Program-made: the position numbers and the translations under genes
Shown here: positions 14,101 through 26,204 of the stretch, in pieces
Layout: each line of letters begins with the position of its first letter
How positions within the stretch are numbered: the stretch's first letter is position 1
Assembly: GCF_001625305.1 (NCBI RefSeq)
Contig: NW_017802491.1
Location: 4,197,778 to 4,261,777 of the forward strand
Direction: 5' to 3'
Source of the DNA: Branchiostoma belcheri
Lineage: Eukaryota; Chordata; Leptocardii; Amphioxiformes; Branchiostomatidae
Length of the DNA stretch: 64,000 bases
Notes under the pieces: model-generated
The model's database searches: none
The model's input: the letters and a program-made list of their open reading frames with translations, nothing else
Told to the model about the DNA's origin: nothing

Positions 14101-17100
14101 GGTAGCATCAGCTGTATCCAGAACTGTGCTTTATCCAGAAAACCTCACTTCCCGTTTTTAGTTTCCTGCTTTTTGCAGCTATATTCATGTCTGTTCCTTT
14201 ATAGAAGCTAGTGGGGGGAAAAAGTGTACAAAATTGGCGAGAAATTTACAATAATGACTAAAACACGAAATTCAGAACAACCTAAAAACAAGATATTCAC
14301 AACCTAAACTCCCCATGGAGGTCTGAAATAATCGATTTTCGAGTGCTGCCGCGTAGATCTCTTCATTCTGGTGACACCAGCACCCCTTACATCGCGGATT
14401 TTCCGCCCCGACTGCTGATGACTGCGCAAAGCTCGACTCTGCGCCGCTGACAGATGCAATTAGGATGACAGATACTCGGGCAGTCTTTTGTAACTCACCT
14501 GACCGGATGGTTACAGTAAGGACACGGCAACAGGTGCCACCAGCAGGAGTGTAGACATGCGCTGGAGGTTGTTATTAAATTCGTTATCAAAATTTTCATT
14601 TTTGTATGTCAACTGTGACGTCTTGATCCTTACTAAACACGACAGAAAATGAACTATTGATATAAGAATAGATGAAGCTAGACGCTAAAGGCGGAAAATG
14701 ACTATGCACGATGAAAAATGTACTTGTCACGGTGGCAACCAGCCAAAAAAGAGAGACAGCATGTCCCTTATTCCGGCAGAGAAGAGATCATGGGACAGCC
14801 CCGGCTTCAAATGTCCGTAAAATCGACCTTGAGTTGCTATAATTGATAGTTAAAAGAGTTTGGTTACACCTGGAAGGCAGAGAGGAAGATAGCGATAGAC
14901 AGAAGAGGTGTACATGTAGTGACCTGTATCGAGTTCATGTCGTGAAGAAGAAGAAGAATTAATAGTTTCTTCCTCACCGTACCCCAAACTGTCTGGAGAT
15001 CTTGGAGACAAGCCGCAAGAAATTTCACTTGCACAAACATGCTTTCACTCGCCAGTATCACATTCGATAGCAATCCCAGACGATGCCGATCATTAAATGA
15101 AGTTTGTTAGGTCTGATTGGCGCGAGGTTATCTCAGGTTAGGCCAGGCTTGCATGCGGTAGACTGGGAGGGGATTAATCTAGAGACAAGGCCATACTGGT
15201 AATGAAATAGGGAGACAAATTTTAACGCAGTCATTACATGAATGTACGCTGATAAGGTTTTATCTCAATATTAAACTGATTTCAAGTTTAATCTAGCAAG
15301 AGCAGTTCTGTGCGTTAAAGTAAACATTATCGCAACGGGAATAACGAACATCAACTTTTAATATTGTTATTGAGTCCAGGAACGTTAATGAGCTTTTCTA
15401 TCGCAAAGGAGAATAAAGTTTATCAATCTTCTCTAGCAAAAGTGCGCCTGCACCAAATCCTAACGTTGTCGCCGCAAGAACGACGGAACTTAACTTTAAC
15501 ATTATTGTTTTCAATGAACGCCGTTTTATTTTCCATCAGATAAAGACATGGTAGGAAAAGTTACCGATGTTCCAGTGGCAGGTTTGCAAGCGCGAATGAT
15601 ATCTCAGGAATCCTGGAAGCTTCCGTAAGGGGATAAAATATATCTTAATATATTTTAATGTCATATTCAAAAACTAAAACTCAGACGCGTAAGGGTCCGG
15701 TCTCACGCGTCGTACGATCGCAAACTGTGCTGTATCCAGAACACGGGGATTTATCCAGAACTCTACTCAGGCACGGTTCTGAATACTCCAGAAACGTGCC
15801 TGGTGTAAATTCACGTCTTTGATACGCGAGACTATCCAGAACCGTGCCTGAGCCTAACCCGTTCAAGCATATAACTAAACAGGAACGGTTCTGGATACAG
15901 TATCACCTCTTCACGCAGCATCGCAAACAGAGCGCGAAACCGACCTCCCGGGGGCATATTGATGCTTACTTATGATAGTTAGAATTCTATAATGGCGTCG
16001 TTTTCTCGGCAGAAGAGTCGGGGGATGATCGAACGCTGCCAGTTTATCTCATGGTGGATCCGTCACACTCAGTCATACTTAGATTCCGTCTCAGTCTACT
16101 TGAAGTTGACGCCTCCTATTTCCTGTGAGACCTTGGAACGCTCACTGAAAGACCGTTCAGAGATTTGTCAGGTTCTGTTGGCGCCCACTGAGCGGTGTTT
16201 GGGCGGTCGCGTGGAATCTCCACTCAGTTTGGAAGCCTCATGCTCAGTTTATATATCTCCCATATGAAACTCCTGAATTTCGAACTTCTAGCAGCTTTTT
16301 ACAGCTGCTAAGACAGAGTAATGTTTTTTAATGAGCCATATAAATGCAGACGACAATCGTGTCCCTGTACTTGAAAGACCGCACACGCAAAAAGACGTTC
16401 GATGAGATGAAAGGGAATTTTTGGGAAGAGCGTCTGAAGTTGTAAAGCACTGGCATCAATGAGACAACACAAACTCCGACAAAGGATTCAAAGTCGCGAT
16501 GTTTCCCGTCACGTGAGCTAGAAACTGGCCGTCGTCAAGACGGATGCGGGATGGTGGAGGATAGGCGGTGATGAGAGAGATGATCACACGGCTCATCAGG
16601 CAGCGGGGGGCCATCAGTCTTCTACTGCCCGGGGCGGGACGGCTCTCAGGTTCATCCCGTCTCTCATTCGTCAACAACCGCGTTGATGCATTCACTGGCG
16701 CAGACTGTTCGTCATCAGTATTGCGAGTTGGCTGTTCACTCACGGCTGTCTCCTTAGGTCCCTATAGTGTCTAGTTTTAAAATGGTACTAGTTTCAAAAT
16801 CGTTTAGGGCTAAACTGTTCAACCATAAAACCACATTTCAGGGTAACACACCAGCTTCGGTATCTGTACGGCGGTAGAACCGCCCTTCGGCGTACCATAC
16901 CAGCTTCTGTACCTGCATTGTCTTGCCGAAATAACATGGTTACATTGGGAAACGCTTTATTCATGGTAAAACTGCTGTACATAATGGGAAACGGCAGAGA
17001 TGTATCCCTGAGTACAAAACCGTGTCATTACTGATTATATCTTACAAGTTCAGCCATAAAAAATACGATAATTTTTTTACGACCCAAAGTGCTCACATCC

Positions 17101-20100
17101 CGAGTCAGTCGTTCAGACTAAAGTCTAGGTTCTGATCAGCTGTTGCGATTTTTCTCTAGTATATGCCGAAACAAGAGATCGTAAATGAAGTAAATAATAT
17201 GAAAAGGCTTAGTTCGGAGCCGAATTGAGGAAATGTTCCATTTTAATGACACTTCACAAGTTAAGTACGACCCTAAAATATGCGACACTTTTCATGTTAA
17301 GCACGGCTTTGTCTGTTCTCATATAATCATCGTGATCACGCTCCTTCTGTTGTTTCTGTTTATGACAAGTCTGAAGATCGAGGCCTTTTACCCTTTAAAC
17401 TGGCATTTGTAAGCAGACATCTCGACACCCCAGTCCCTGTACACCGGCGTGCGATATTCGTCAGTGTCGTGCCTCCCCGCAGTTTTCTATTGACGGTTGA
17501 TATGAATAAATCATAACCCCGGCTGGGTTGTCCGTGTCTGCCCTTTCTCAGGAGCTGGCGACAAAATCGTGAAACAATCAGAGCTTTTATACAACCATAA
17601 ATCAACATTCTCCACAATCCATTTAGTTTGAAACCTTCGGTGGCGCCTGGGGATGTGATACTTATCCTTCAGCTTGCACGCCCTCATCCCCAGTGTCGTA
17701 ATGTTAGATAATATATCATCGATCTTAGTTAAGACTTACTTGGTGTCATTATAAGTCATACATTAGAAACATATATTGAATTAGAGACATATATTATCTT
17801 TTACATGCATGTAAGTTCATTTGTACGTACTTGTTTGTTTGTCCTTGGTTTGCAGGTATAGCTGTAGAAGACCTGTCCTTTAATTTCGTTGTATCAATAT
17901 ATAGCTTTGGTATGTTGGACGATTCTGAGCGCATCGTCACTTTGTAGATTTCTATGTACCACAGGATTGTTTTTGTCTGATTTACAGTGAGAGGGCTGTA
18001 GTATCCCCAGTCCCCGTCACAGGGCCGCTCACTAGTACTGCAATAACACGACCGCGCTATGGGATGAATAATTCATCCAACACGGAAGATAAAGACACTG
18101 CAAAATTACTCTCCAGGCAGAGGTTTTTAGGCTGTGGCTTTTTTGGCCACGTTCTCATGCGTTTTTTTTTTTGTACTAGTATCTATTTTTCGTTAACCAA
18201 ACCTCGGGTAGTGAATTGAATACTGTCCTGCCAATGTAAACTGCATTGTCCTACCAATGTGATCCTTCATCACCACATGATATCACAAAATATGATGTTC
18301 GACAAAAATATTACAATGGAACCAGAGACTCAGGAACAACTTTTCATGTTCAATTATTACACCAGTGTAGTTTGTGTAGTTTTCTCAACGTTCCAGTGAC
18401 AAAATCTTTTACTAAAATAGTACATGTATATGCAACTTATCTTGAAAGTTCATCTGTGTTGGTACAAATCATAGTTTATGCAACATTGACGATATAAAAT
18501 ATGACAAAATGATAAACGAGAACCTAAGCGTAAACATTACAGCATAGAGGAAAAATAGGTCGAGGGGATTGCTCTTGCATGCTGAATTCTATTAGCGGCC
18601 TTATAGAGCCGACTCGCGATCAATACGCGCACGGTGTTCTGTCCCATATCATGCGGTGACTATTTGTATTCGTGCAGTTTTCAGATATGTTTTATTGCAA
18701 AATCACCTACTTTAGGTAGCAGTACATAGAGGTGAATATTCTATATTCCTAAAGTTATTTTGGATCTAATTTATATAAGTTTCTTATGATGATTATATAA
18801 GTTGATCCACTATCTTTACTTCCTGTTATTACGATTAGATATCTGGATATAAACACACACACTACTATTATATTTCAGTCATACCATGGTATGGCTGAAA
18901 TACATTGTTTTTCCTGATGTTTCTTCTTCTCCTCCTTCTTCTCCTCCTGTCATTTCTCTAAATTGATTCAATTTCTTCATTTTTTTTGGACCAAATGACC
19001 TGATATTTGGTACTAGTATGTGATTTTGGAATGTTCTATTTTTTCACAGGTGTAAGTTTGAAACAGTCCAATTTTATAGGGTGTGACTGAAATATGTTGT
19101 ATTTGCTCCAGAGCAAATGCGGCCTTTCTAGTTATTATTTGCATTATTTGCTACTTACAATTTCTACCTATTTTCGAAGTAGGTCGATTTATTTTAGCCA
19201 AACTTTTTTTATCATTTGTTGGAATAAATAAATAAATGGAGCACTAATTTACGTTATTCTATTTCGGGGTTCCCCCTAGGGAACGTTGATATACATTTCG
19301 TGACAAAATGAATCAACTACGACTGAAATGCTGAGACTCGTTGGTCATTGCCCCTCGTACGTCTAATTCTCCACGCTGGTGTGTTATGTAGAGTCACGCA
19401 TACATGACAGAGTAAGCAGAACGCGGATTCCCACAGGACCAGTTAGAACGGCGCGTGCGTTCTTCACACGTGAGATTATCGCTCCTGAGGAAAATAAAAT
19501 TTAAAAAAGCATGACCGAGCACCACTACGTTTTATGGTTATGGTGAGGCGCAACTGGGCGCAAACAGATTAAGTCGGGTGATTAAAAAGGAAAATGTTCC
19601 CATGTAGTTATTAAAGGAATGACAGATTATCCTGTGATTTCAAGCCCTCTGCCCATTTGTCAAAATGCTCAATACTTGGGAGGGGGGCTAGCATGAGTCT
19701 TATTGATAATTATGGTCTTCATTCACTGGAACCAACGCGAAATATCTATTGGGAAATGACACTGTAAATATCGGGTAACGTAGGAAAAACTGTGATCAGA
19801 TACATGACGTAGAAAAAGAAAGTACACGCATGCAGACTCACTGGGCAGTGGGGAGACGTTACTTATTTACCTTGGCATAGACGTAGACTTTGAAGTTATG
19901 TAATAAAATGTAAGTATCGTCATCTGATTTGGGCCAATCTGTACTATATTTTCAGAAGCCTCTAGAGCCTGTTAGAGGCTAATCTGACTTCTAGCTGTCA
20001 GCGTTTGAATAAGTGTTCTTATGATTTGAGGGCGCCGAATGAAAGCCGCTCCGGCCGCCCGTAGAAACAAATGCTGTCGGTTCCTGATCTCCAAGCAGAT

Positions 20101-23100
20101 CTTTGGGTGTCTGCATGACAGTATCAAATTAGGCTAAACCTCTGCTTCGAGACCGGCCGGCCCCAGGAAATGATCAGTCCGTCATTTCTTACTCTTCAAG
20201 CGGAGGCTTAGGCTTCGGCTTCTGGCGGCAAATGGATACTGCCCTGCCATGTCAGTTTGATATTTTGCAGTCAGCAAAAGATCTGCCTTGGAGATACGCA
20301 GGGAAGCTAGCAGGAGAGATCCTCCATGTGTCCACTCGTCTCTAGATAAGACATGAGAGAACTCCCTTCTCTACGTTTAAGGAATTCAAACAGCCGTTCC
20401 GAAAGGTGTAACCGATCTACATACAAACTCATTTAGTTCAATATATGGATACGGAGAATATGAGCAGCTATGCTAGAATATACTAGTGAGTCGTGACAAA
20501 CAAATGACTTATGAAAGGATCACATTTCTACTGTGGTTAAGCAAAATTGATGCGTAATATGGAGCCATTTAGGTTTTTCTCTGTGAGCTCCCAGTTCTCA
20601 TTTCTCATTACTGATTCTTGCCTGGAGGCAGAAACCCAATTTGACAGGGACAGTTCATTTCATTGCGACCCAGGTGACTACGGAAACGCAATTACCATTC
20701 TGCCCTGAGGTTATCCCAAATCTGGTCAGTCTTTGCCTCTAAGACAGTGCAGTATTTCTTGAAAAGCATCTATAGTATGTGTACGGTATGCAATAATGGT
20801 TTCACTTATCTGTAACACAGCTGATATGTACATGCACTTGATTTTGTATTTTATAGCTTTGGAAAGTATGCCATATCAACAATTATGTTCAAGTCTTTCA
20901 GGTATTGGCACGATATTTTAGTGATATTGGAATGAATTTCACGTCTTTATTTTCTATTGCAGGCACCAAACACGCTGCAAAAAACAGGTTATGAAAGCAA
21001 GGAGGATCCTTGATGAAAGGGAAATGCGGAAAACGCAGTCACGAAGACCACTCGACTTAGTTGAAGGCAATGCACGTTTCGTTAGATCAGTTTCCTGTTC
21101 GTTAGACTGACTACTGCCACTTTTGTTACCTTTATCTGGTATGCGCCGGGCTACATACACATCGACCTGATTTCTTGTTACCTCCTTACGTGGAGGTATT
21201 GTTTGTAGTGTGTGTGTATGAGGGCAGGAAGTAAGATTTTTAACCGTACATTGACCGGAAGGCGAAATATTCAAAATAGTCTCCCCGCAGGCTGGGAGGA
21301 AGTAAAGGTCACCCCATTTCCTGTCTTCAGTTTCCTGCTTTATTCAGGCCAATTTCCTAAAGGACGTCAGTGGGGAAAATCATGTAGGTTTCAATAAAAA
21401 CCTAATTTGCATACTCTTAAAGATTCAACGAGAAAATTTACTATAATAAATAAAACAAGAACTTCACAACAGGTGTAAATGCTTCACAGAGTTGAGGTAT
21501 TACTGAGGAATCTGACCAGATTTAGTTGTCACCTACTTTTCTATATAAATCCAATCGAATTGGAGCTGAATATGAGTCAGATATGACTCCCGAACAACTC
21601 TGACCTACTCCCAAACACCAACCAGCCATCCAGCGAACACGAACGTTTTAAACATTTTGAAACATTCCGGGCTATGCGTGACGGGGCTTTGCCCAGTCGG
21701 AATCAGGGTTTTACTTGCGTTTACTCCGCATGTGGATCACGCGTGGCTTGACACGCATTACGGGCGGGTTTTTATAGATTCGCAGTGACGATAACCTGCA
21801 TTAGAGCCTGAAAGGCCCTGGCTGACGGCGCAGGTGAAAGATGATACCCACTGTTGTAAAGAGTTCAATACATTCGCGAGTGGTTCGATATTTCCAGGTT
21901 AACGTTCGGAGTGCAGTTAAAGTGGAGGTGACCGGGAAGGGGGGGGGGGGCACCAGTGTAATGCCTGGAGTCCAAGATTTGAGCACTGTAGCGGAGATGC
22001 CCAAAATGATTGCATATTGAAAAGAAATCTTAAACCAACATTATATATGTGTCTAAGAAACCTTAGTCAATTAAGAATGGAATTTCATCTGTCTTGGTAC
22101 AAGTCATAACTACATGTAAGTTAGTCAATCCACTAAACTAGATTCAAGATCCACAAGATTTCAAGATTCCATTCGTTAGTTTTCATCTGTTACTTCAGCA
22201 CAGTACCACCTGCCGATCATTCTTATAAAAGACAGTCATTATACAATACCAGAAGTACAAATGGCCAGTCCTTGCCACGCGTAGCTGACCCCCCAAGGCG
22301 GCGCAAAGCGGACCTTAATGAGCAATTAAGACGGCTCACCGTCTTTAAGTACCTTGTTATGATCCTATGGTAAGACGGATATGCCATTTCTACGTCTGCG
22401 GTTGGTTTCCTAGGTTGCTCGCTATTGCTTTCGACGAAATAAGTAAAATTGCAAAGGGAGAACATAACGGCACCGGTGTAACCGTTTAAAGCATCAGTGT
22501 AACGATTTAGACACCAGTGTAGTGGTTTGGACATCAGTGTAACGATTTAGGTATCAGTGTAGCTGTTTCCACTAGTTTAGCGGTTTTGACATCATTGTAA
22601 CGATTTAGGGACCAGTCTAGCGGTTTAGACATCATGAACGATTTAGGCACCGGTGTAGCGGTTTAGGCACCAGTGTAGCGGGTTTTTAGACATCAGCGTA
22701 ACAATTCAGGCACCAGTGTGGCCGTTTAGGTCCATTTAAAGCAGATAGCTGGCAACTGTAATGAAGAAGTAGGACACGCACTTCCCACAAATTCGGACCC
22801 ATCACAAAAAAGTGGACCAAAACCGCACCTAGTTCATACAGTTCTGTATAGTAACGTTAGTATCTATGCTGGCTATACATCTATTTTGTGATGATATTCT
22901 TATTCCTAATGCACAGTCATATAGCAAAAGAGATCCTTGTTTTACGTAACAGAGAAATACATGTAGTTGATGAGGTTAGGCTGATTTAAAAAAAACGAGT
23001 TGGGGAAAAGGTAGACATAGGAGGAGTTCAGGATATTCAGGGGGTACAGCTGTGTGAACAAACAAGTAAACAAACAAACAAACAAACAATTGCAAACAAA

Positions 23101-23381
23101 CAAACAAACAAACACCGACCTGTGAGGAAGCTGAGGCGGCGCATGGCCGGGAAAGGATGGACGCCGGACGTGTCCAGGATGTCCAGGCGGTAGACCTCGC
23201 CCCGGATCCGGTACATCTTGCGGTGGAAGTCCTCGATGGTCGGCGTGTACTGATCGTCGTACTGGTTGAAGAGAAAGCGGGAGACGATGGCGGTCTTGCC
23301 GACGCGCGCCGTTCCCAGCACCACCAGGCGGAAACAGTTCTTGGGCGGCGCGGCGCACTCGTCTACCAGATGCGAGGACAT
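1553..23381 (-). CDS. RASD: RASD-type (Dexras1/Rhes) small GTPase, two coding exons, complete
   Basis: Exon 1 is 23120-23381 and exon 2 is 1553-2133. They join at phase 1 (g|gg, Gly88) to give 280 aa; vertebrate RASD1 and RASD2 are about 270-280 aa. Visible motifs are the P-loop GTARVGKT (23-30), switch region YTPTIED (45-51), DTSG (70-73) followed by the RASD-typical HPFPAMRR stretch, NKAD (134-137), ETSAK (164-168), a basic RASD-style C-terminal extension and a final CAAX box CTCQ (277-280). Terminal Gln predicts farnesylation. Family members are membrane-anchored Ras-like GTPases that modulate G-protein and cAMP signalling; that role is inferred from the family. The start is the Met at 23381 just before the G-domain. 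The single intron is about 21 kb and full of repeats. RASD1 versus RASD2 cannot be assigned because the gene probably predates their duplication. Confidence 0.94.
4707..5154. other. Assembly gap (448 N)
   Basis: A continuous run of N. Frames across it are artefacts. Confidence 1.
6383..6760. repeat. Diverged tandem repeat of about 150 bp
   Basis: Blocks near 6420-6500, 6565-6650 and 6735-6770 share the order CCTCCC, GTGCCTC or GTGTCTG, then AGCTTAGCCG, GACACATGACGAATTC-like sequence, then TGATCATG or TGATCGTG. Related fragments seem to recur near 8065-8115 and 8355-8410, outside the intervening transposon. Old, degraded and non-coding. Confidence 0.5.
6854..7018 (+). repeat. Left 165-bp terminal inverted repeat
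   Basis: Exact reverse complement of 7696-7860. Confidence 0.9.
7696..7860 (-). repeat. Right 165-bp terminal inverted repeat
   Basis: Exact reverse complement of 6854-7018. The short frame read through this arm is an arm artefact, because the same peptide reads from both arms. Confidence 0.9.
9538..9812 (+). repeat. Two diverged direct copies of a roughly 90-bp segment
   Basis: Copies at about 9538-9628 and 9721-9812 share CCGGTTTTCAATCAGTC, then AACACAGCC, TTTAATTTCC, GGAAGAG and a CAAGGCCA/GAAGGCCA-GGTCA block ending near GGCGTCA or GACGTCA. An old local duplication. Confidence 0.7.
11205..11615 (+). repeat. Degenerate tandem repeat, unit about 45-55 bp
   Basis: Recurring blocks CCGGAACA or TGGAACA, ACGGTTATTAGATGGA, and CACGCCTGCCCC occur at least six times with substitutions and small indels. 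Non-coding. Confidence 0.65.
13289..13393 (+). CDS. Exon-like segment of an unrecognised plus-strand gene
   Basis: A 105-nt segment has a good acceptor (polypyrimidine tract then TTGCAG, ending 13288) and a consensus donor (GAG|GTAAGT at 13394). It is open in frame for 35 codons, starting GLYRELWSRF and ending MCFLSGE. It lies antisense within the RASD intron. The peptide looks protein-like (charged and aromatic, low bias), but I do not recognise the family and find no convincing partner exons nearby. It could be an isolated exon of a gene with distant exons, a pseudo-exon, or chance. Confidence 0.35.
15730..15900. repeat. Small palindromic MITE-like unit
   Basis: The ends are exact 13-bp inverted repeats: CTGTATCCAGAAC at 15730-15742 and GTTCTGGATACAG at 15888-15900. 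The interior holds further inverted copies of the CCAGAACCGTGCCTG theme near 15768-15802 and 15835-15850. The same TATCCAGAAC motif also occurs at about 14115. No target-site duplication is evident. Confidence 0.5.
18866..19130. repeat. Dispersed-repeat-like segment with palindromes
   Basis: An almost perfect hairpin at 18869-18902 is centred on CATACCATGGTATG. A related GTGTGACTGAAAT block and the palindrome-like TTTGCTCCAGAGCAAA lie near 19080-19115. It resembles repeat DNA; no coding signal. Confidence 0.4.
22470..22733 (+). repeat. 20-bp minisatellite, about 12-13 copies
   Basis: Alternating variants of ACATCAGTGTAACGATTTAG and GCACCAGTGTAGCGGTTTAG repeat every 20 bp or so with point changes. 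Lies in the RASD intron close to exon 1. Confidence 0.85.
23056..23114 (+). repeat. (CAAA)n microsatellite
   Basis: An interrupted tetranucleotide run in the RASD intron, directly beside the exon 1 donor. Confidence 0.9.
23120..23381 (-). CDS. RASD: RASD exon 1 (coding part)
   Basis: Encodes residues 1-88 with the P-loop, switch I and DTSG. The donor is GT at 23119-23118, after the codons for SFLT plus one base. A (CAAA)n microsatellite starts just inside the intron. Confidence 0.94.
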
Positions 23382-23608
23382 GGCCGGGGCAGGGGGGCGG
23401 CACGCGGGTGGCGGTGGGGAGGGGGGCGCTTTTACTTGGCTCTCGCAGAATGTGTGGCACTCAGAAGCGTGGTGCGGGAGACAGACGCGGATTCCTCCGT
23501 GCGCTGATGAACGTCGTGAAGTGATTGGTCAGACGCACAGGTGAACTCCTACCTGGCACAGATGCCGGGATGATGAGATGACTCGCGGACTGAACGGTTT
23601 GCACGGAC

Positions 23609-23676
23609 GGGCGAAACTTCGCAGTGGTGAGTAGCCCTGACCGAGCGAAACTTCGCAGTGGTGAGTAGCCCTGGAG
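23609..23676 (+). repeat. Two-copy direct repeat of about 32 bp
   Basis: GCGAAACTTCGCAGTGGTGA followed by GTAGCCCTG occurs twice in tandem, upstream of the RASD start codon. Confidence 0.8.
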
Positions 23677-24018
23677 TCGGGTCGGGAGATAGGTGAACAC
23701 TGCGACAATCAGACTAGGTTTGCAGAGAAACGTACGACTAGCCTGTATCCCAGCTACTACAGTCAGGAGCAGCTTACAGGGAGTGAAGCACGTCACGCGT
23801 TACAAGTGTTTCCGCAAACGACTCTCCAGCCTGAAGGCGCTGCGAACACACGATGAAGCCCGTAGACTGGCACGTGCAGACGGCCCCGGGATTTCCGGCA
23901 GTCCGTTGTCGTGATATTTCTTCCAACAATTCAGCCGTCAGTCTCCTTTCCTTTGGGGCCGATATCTACACGGACCGATGCTAGATAGATAAGAGTAATC
24001 AACTTCCTCTGTAGTATA

Positions 24019-24026
24019 TTATATAG
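24019..24026 (-). promoter_or_regulatory. Possible TATA box for RASD
   Basis: The minus strand reads CTATATAA about 640 bp upstream of the RASD ATG, in a GC-rich flank. This is a motif match only; the transcription start is unknown. Confidence 0.25.
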
Positions 24027-26090
24027 AGAAGAGAGGGGATAGAGCTTTCCCTCCCTCCGTGTGAAATGGACGTGTCCGCGTCTCACGTGCGGGGTAAGGT
24101 GCCTCCAGGGGCGCCCATTTCACGTGAATGAACGGGGATCTTTACCGGCACCACGGGCGGCCCGCGCGGCCTCACGGGGCGAGCGTTTTGTGCCTGTCTG
24201 TCCGCCGCAGCGCCCGTGTAGCGACTGCTGCGTTATCGGAGTCGACAGAAGGACGCCTCCGGCTCCCCGCGGCGCTCTCTTGATCTCCCGTCTTCTGCAG
24301 CGGCGACTGACTTTAAAGCAAGCCTCGCGACTTTGATATGAGAGTTCCTGTTGTCGCAGCCGGCGGCGATGAAGAGACAAGCGGGTATCAGGAACGTTTC
24401 AGCCGCAAATCAGCTCCGCTCCGGGATACAGTCAAGTCAGTAAGACTTGAAGGCTGTATTTGCCCAAAAAGTCCTGGATGTACGGGTTTGAATTGAAAAC
24501 CCGGGTCGGCAACGGCAAAGTCAAGGGTCTTTGGGCTGAAATCCCGGGGCTCTAGCATGAAAACCTGGGTTTACAATGTGAGAACCTGGGTATACAACCT
24601 GCGAGTCCTGATCTATGAATTGAGAGCAGCAATTTACAATCTAGCCCGCTAGTTATCAATATCAAAATGGTTGCATATCCGTCACATTATTCTCTGGCTA
24701 AAGAGATATTTCCTGTTGAAAACAACTTTAGTTGAACCAGGAGACAATTGATATTTACCTCACCGAAATAAGACAATTACACAAAATCCACACCTTGTTT
24801 TGTAGAAAGAAGGCTTGCTAGCACTAATTCTCTTTTTTCTAGACTAGACCCCTGTCAAAACGTATCTTTTTTGGGGCGGTATCAATTATAAACTTATTCG
24901 TGCCCACCCTCTTCTCTCGTATTACTCCGACCACATTCCGTTACCCTGAAGCAAACGTCCGAATTTCAAGGTGACCTCCTTTGTGTTAAAACCGCAGTGA
25001 TATTTCTGTTGCCTAGGAACCCGGGACGTGCAGGGACGGGCCCGCTGCCCGACGCTGTAAACTCCCCTGACCCGAAGCGAGGCACGCGTGAGCAGGTTTA
25101 CGGGTCCGCTTGCCGTCAGCCCGCCCGGCTGAACCCACCTTGTACACGTCCGGGAAGATTGGGGGCAACGCTCGCCCCGGAATGTGCGGCCGCTCCTGTA
25201 ATGTGCGTTCGGAAGACGATCGATACGAAAATCACGACCATTCAGGTGTCGGCTGCCAAGATCAGCTCTGTCTCTATTAATAGCCACACACACCGTGCTT
25301 GGAGCCGAAGTTTCCTGGAATCCACGCGGCGTGATGGTGCTAGTTTTACGAGGATTCACGCCCTGTGATGACGATCCCTCGGCGGCTCTAATCCTGCGGT
25401 CGCCGCTCCCTTCCCCCTGCCCTGAGGGGGCCCCCCGCTCGTGTCACACCGGGGCCTCTAGGACGATCGCTCGGCAGCTGCACGCATGGCCTCCCGCAGG
25501 CGCCTCCTCCTCCTCCCGTTCTACCTCAGCACACCTGCGTACCTGTTCTCCCCATCTCCCCACCCTCACCTGCAGATTCCAGCTAATCGATTCCCGGAGA
25601 TGCACACCCCTCTGCTCGTGGCTGCCGCGTCAGATATCCGGAGTCGCCGTCTGCATCCCGATCAGCGAGCTGGCCCTACGCGAGCTGGTCCGGGCCCTCC
25701 CAAACGGCACCGACCGGTTCCACGGAAAAAAACAATTAGAACTGATCTACGGCGGCCGGCCTTACATATTCCTGGCCGGGCGTGTTTCGGAATGCCGAGA
25801 TTTTACGGCTGGAACGCAGCGGCGCTGCATGCGAAAAGCACAACCACGGTTTCAGCACTACACGGGACAAACCTCCGCAGCTCTTAACGGGGGAAGTACG
25901 TTAATGGTGGCGTCTGGAGAGAGCTCGGGCAGGGATGAACCGTTTCATCATCAGCGTGGGTTGCCGCGGTACCAAAGAAAAATGTTTTGCCCAGGAAATT
26001 GCCCCATATATGGAAATCACACAGCTGCAGTGACAGATCATATCAAGAGAGTAATATTTCTGTTTTCCCCACCCTGTGATGTTTTCTAAA

Positions 26091-26149
26091 TCTCTCTCTC
26101 CCTCTCTCTCTCTCCCTTTCTGCCCTTTCCGTGTTTATGTGTACGAGAA

Positions 26150-26195
<46 letters not shown>

Positions 26196-26204
26196 CGTGT
26201 GTGT
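26091..26204 (+). repeat. (CT)n and (GT)n/(GC)n microsatellites
   Basis: A CT-rich run at 26091-26119 is followed by GT, GC and GT dinucleotide runs at about 26154-26204. Frames across them are repeat artefacts. Confidence 0.95.

Larger units (their letters stand above)
2134..23119 (-). other. RASD: RASD intron 1 (about 21 kb)
   Basis: Bounded by the exon 1 donor and exon 2 acceptor. It contains the N gap, a transposon with 165-bp inverted ends, several diverged tandem repeats and one plus-strand exon-like segment at 13289-13393. Otherwise only short frames without recognisable homology are present. Confidence 0.9.

Noticed and set aside
23157-23544. Plus-strand frames over RASD exon 1
   Set aside because: Antisense shadows of a GC-rich coding exon.
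25295-26089. 264-codon plus-strand frame in GC-rich DNA
   Set aside because: Ser/Arg/Pro-biased, no domain or splice context; expected by chance in a CpG-rich promoter flank.
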